The translations under genes were made by a program, and so were the position numbers. A stretch of DNA of 33,154 bases from a virus. Positions 31,762-33,154 of the stretch are shown here, in pieces; positions within the stretch are counted from its first letter, which is position 1; each line of letters starts with the position of its first letter. The stretch spans positions 1 through 33,154 of the IMG/VR virus record IMGVR_UViG_3300037337_000101; one strand, written 5' to 3'. The notes beneath the pieces were generated by a model. It was not told the origin of the DNA and made no database searches. It saw nothing but the letters and a program-made list of their open reading frames with translations.

Positions 31762-31953
31762 TCACCGGGATTGAAGTTTCGCCTGACGCTTGAGCCAGCC
31801 GTCAAAATCCCCGCGACTCCAGCGCCGATTCTTCTGTGAGATCGACAGTGCGGGCCTGGGGAAGTCGGCTCGCTTGACTATTCTGTCGCGCACGTATGCC
31901 GGGGTCAGGCCCAGCGCCGCGCCAAGGTCGGACAGGGTCAGTAGCTCGCTCAC
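31762..31953 (-). CDS. Excisionase/AlpA-like protein, 63 aa
   Basis: The GTG at 31953 overlaps the upstream stop as GTGA, with AAGGAG five bases upstream. The sequence LLTLSDLGAALGLTPAYVRDRIVKRADFPRPALSISQKNRRWSRGDFDGWLKRQ is a MerR/AlpA-type winged helix with the usual RW-D-DGWL ending. It lies directly beside attP and upstream of int, so it probably bends attP DNA to direct excision. Confidence 0.85.
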   Translation of the reverse strand: MSELLTLSDLGAALGLTPAYVRDRIVKRADFPRPALSISQKNRRWSRGDFDGWLKRQAKLQSR

Positions 31954-32375
31954 GATCGCTCCTTGAAGTGTGACAGTGCGCCCATCGACTGATGCTGCTT
32001 GTGATCGTCGGCACCAGGGCGCACCGACTCCCACGATTCTGGCGTGTAGGGGCGGTAAACAGACGGCCTTTTGACGAGAGCTGTGCCTTCGGGAACCGGG
32101 GCTATTGTCTTGACTGAAACCGTGACAGCCTTGTCTGGAAGCACGCTACAAAAGCCATTGGCTTTGCAAAGCTCGGTCAGCTCATACCGCCATTCAATGC
32201 CCGGTCGGCCCGTCATTTTGCACAATCCTTTGGTGCGCAACGCTTTAATGAGTAAGTCAATTGAATTCTGGCTCTTGCCGTATTTCGCAAGACCTGCGGC
32301 TATCTCTGCACCGCTGCTTTTTGGATTTTCTTTGAGGAAATCCACCACCTGTTGTTGATAGCTTTGCACGCTCAC
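31950..32375 (-). CDS. Winged-helix hypothetical protein, 141 aa
   Basis: GTG start at 32375 overlapping the previous stop. The N-terminal 65 residues (QQQVVDFLKENPKSSGAEIAAGLAKYGKSQNSIDLLIKALRTKGLCKMTGRPGIEWRYELT) look like a winged helix-turn-helix. The remainder is extended and probably disordered. It is directly upstream of the excisionase-like gene and may be a regulator of excision or early transcription. Confidence 0.7.
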   Translation of the reverse strand: MSVQSYQQQVVDFLKENPKSSGAEIAAGLAKYGKSQNSIDLLIKALRTKGLCKMTGRPGIEWRYELTELCKANGFCSVLPDKAVTVSVKTIAPVPEGTALVKRPSVYRPYTPESWESVRPGADDHKQHQSMGALSHFKERS

Positions 32376-32575
32376 GATTGATCCTCTTTTGAAAATGTTG
32401 GCAGCTCGCGCCAGTGAGTCCAGTGATCGCAGTTTCGGTAGATGCTGTACGTCGCCACGCCTGATGGCCGGTGAATAAGTTGCAGCTTCACGCCGCGTGG
32501 TTTGTCTTTGTCGATGTCAAGCCAGTGGTAAGCGCGGTCCACGGCTGCGGTGCCACTGCTGTTGATGGCGTTCAT
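32372..32575 (-). CDS. Hypothetical early protein, 67 aa
   Basis: ATGA overlap with the previous gene and GTGA overlap with the next. Sequence MNAINSSGTAAVDRAYHWLDIDKDKPRGVKLQL ... WTHWRELPTFSKEDQS, mixed strand/helix, with several Trp and His residues. No family recognised. Confidence 0.65.
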   Translation of the reverse strand: MNAINSSGTAAVDRAYHWLDIDKDKPRGVKLQLIHRPSGVATYSIYRNCDHWTHWRELPTFSKEDQS

Positions 32576-32727
32576 TTCTGCCCCGACAAAATCTCACGCT
32601 CAAGAACTTCCGACGCCTCAAAGATCCGCTCGTGCAGGTAGTCTGGCATCGGTTTCCCGCAACTGAAACCCCAGGATTCGAGCGCACTGAGTAGGCGCAT
32701 CATTTGAAGCAATTCGGGTGTGGTCAT
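32572..32727 (-). CDS. Hypothetical early protein, 51 aa
   Basis: The ATG at 32727 overlaps the stop of the junction-spanning gene (ATGA). The product (MTTPELLQMMRLLSALESWGFSCGKPMPDYLHERIFEASEVLEREIL) is helical, small and soluble. An upstream in-frame start at 32796 would overlap the previous gene by about 70 bases and is not preferred. Confidence 0.65.
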   Translation of the reverse strand: MTTPELLQMMRLLSALESWGFSCGKPMPDYLHERIFEASEVLEREILSGQK

Positions 32728-33154
32728 GGCTTTTCCTTGATGCCGTGTTTGGCTTCTATGTCTGCGACAATATCCCGAAACGTAAACAGCGAACACAGCG
32801 GATCAGTTTCTTGATACAGGTCTAGAATTTGATCGCGATTTAGCGGCTTCTGTGCTGGTGCTGGGTGGGTGTAGAGTGAAATATTGCCATATTTGCCTTT
32901 TGCCGCGTAAGCCTCATTCAAGGCATCGCACATTGACCGATTAGCTTGAAACTCCCAATCGTCCAGCGACTCGCCGTAATAAGTGCCGACAAAGAGAACG
33001 CCTACAGGCTCTTGCCCGCTGGCAAGATTTGCTTCTAAGTCCAGAAAAGTTTTTGTGCGGTCAACAATTGTTGCCGTCTGCTCACGGCATAGTTGCTTTC
33101 CCTTTTCTAACTGCGCCTCAAGCTCGGCAATGCGCGAACGCAGCGCCTCTATTT
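32724..33154 (-). CDS. Junction-spanning hypothetical protein, 3' part
   Basis: Continuation of the gene whose start is at position 84. From 33143 leftward it adds 139 residues (LRSRIAELEAQLEKGKQLCREQ ... EPVGVLFVGTYYGESLDDWEFQ ... LYTHPAPAQKPLNRDQILDLYQETDPLC ...). An N-terminal coiled coil leads into a mixed domain in which VGVLFVGTYYG and GNISLYTHPAP resemble conserved segments of phage early proteins of unknown function (the YTHPAP ending is frequent there). Without the left part no good start exists before 32933. Confidence 0.8.
   Translation of the reverse strand, partial: IEALRSRIAELEAQLEKGKQLCREQTATIVDRTKTFLDLEANLASGQEPVGVLFVGTYYGESLDDWEFQANRSMCDALNEAYAAKGKYGNISLYTHPAPAQKPLNRDQILDLYQETDPLCSLFTFRDIVADIEAKHGIKEKP
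33144..33154. repeat. Terminal overlap, right copy (circle closure)
   Basis: CGCCTCTATTT, identical to bases 1-11; see the left copy. Its length is not a multiple of three, so only removal of one copy keeps the junction gene open. Confidence 0.8.

Noticed and set aside
31690-31770. Complete tRNA gene on the minus strand
   Set aside because: Only the last 25 bases of a tRNA are present; the 5' half of the T stem does not pair and no anticodon or D arm precedes it. It is an attachment site.
1-33154. Terminal direct repeat of a linear virion genome
   Set aside because: Eleven bases are too short for such repeats, and the junction falls inside a coding gene that is intact only after merging one copy.

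Overview
The window is best read as the complete genome of a temperate, lambda-like siphovirus of a GC-rich Gram-negative host, given as an opened circle. The last 11 bases repeat the first 11. If that overlap is merged, giving a circle of about 33,143 bp, a leftward gene cut by the window ends becomes one intact 167-codon frame. An uninterrupted attP-like site (the 3' end of a tRNA gene, 31696-31720) lies between an excisionase-like gene and the integrase, as expected for the free or excised form rather than an integrated prophage. The base composition, the probable leucine-tRNA attachment sequence and the nested Rz/Rz1 spanin genes point to a proteobacterium, perhaps Burkholderiales (inference).

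Layout. A repressor/Cro-type switch sits at 3.58-4.94 kb. Leftward from it, a short repressor without a peptidase domain and a zinc-ribbon membrane protein end at a terminator (3629-3652). A separate leftward promoter at about 3.6 kb starts a long early operon of mostly stop/start-overlapping small genes: hypotheticals, a P-loop deoxynucleotide kinase, an HNH-type endonuclease, SSB, then (through the circle junction) more hypotheticals, a winged-helix protein, an excisionase-like protein and the integrase at 30.6-31.5 kb. Rightward from the switch run a YdaS/Cro-like gene, a possible tR1-like terminator, small regulators and a TOPRIM-SF3 primase-helicase. This is followed by a 335-bp non-coding block with twelve perfect copies of a decamer, six in each orientation, a candidate replication origin or packaging site.

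The late genes then run rightward in lambda order: small and large terminase (GpA type), a Z-like protein, a Mor-family transcription activator, a W-like protein, portal, a fused prohead protease-major capsid protein, head-tail connectors, tail tube, the G/GT chaperone pair with a classical A AAA AAC frameshift site, and a 1531-aa tape measure with an exact internal 168-bp duplication. A compact tail-tip/fibre set follows, then a permuted NlpC/P60-like protein, membrane proteins including a probable holin, a GH108-type endolysin, a lipoprotein, and Rz with Rz1 nested in it. The late region ends at a terminator facing the integrase.

Most unusual are the 6+6 decamer array; the Mor-family gene followed by a 29-bp repeat with a -10-like hexamer, repeated after an internal terminator just before the capsid gene (a possible activator/late-promoter circuit); and the small tail-tip module behind a long tape measure. 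All functional calls come from reading motifs; no database search was possible.
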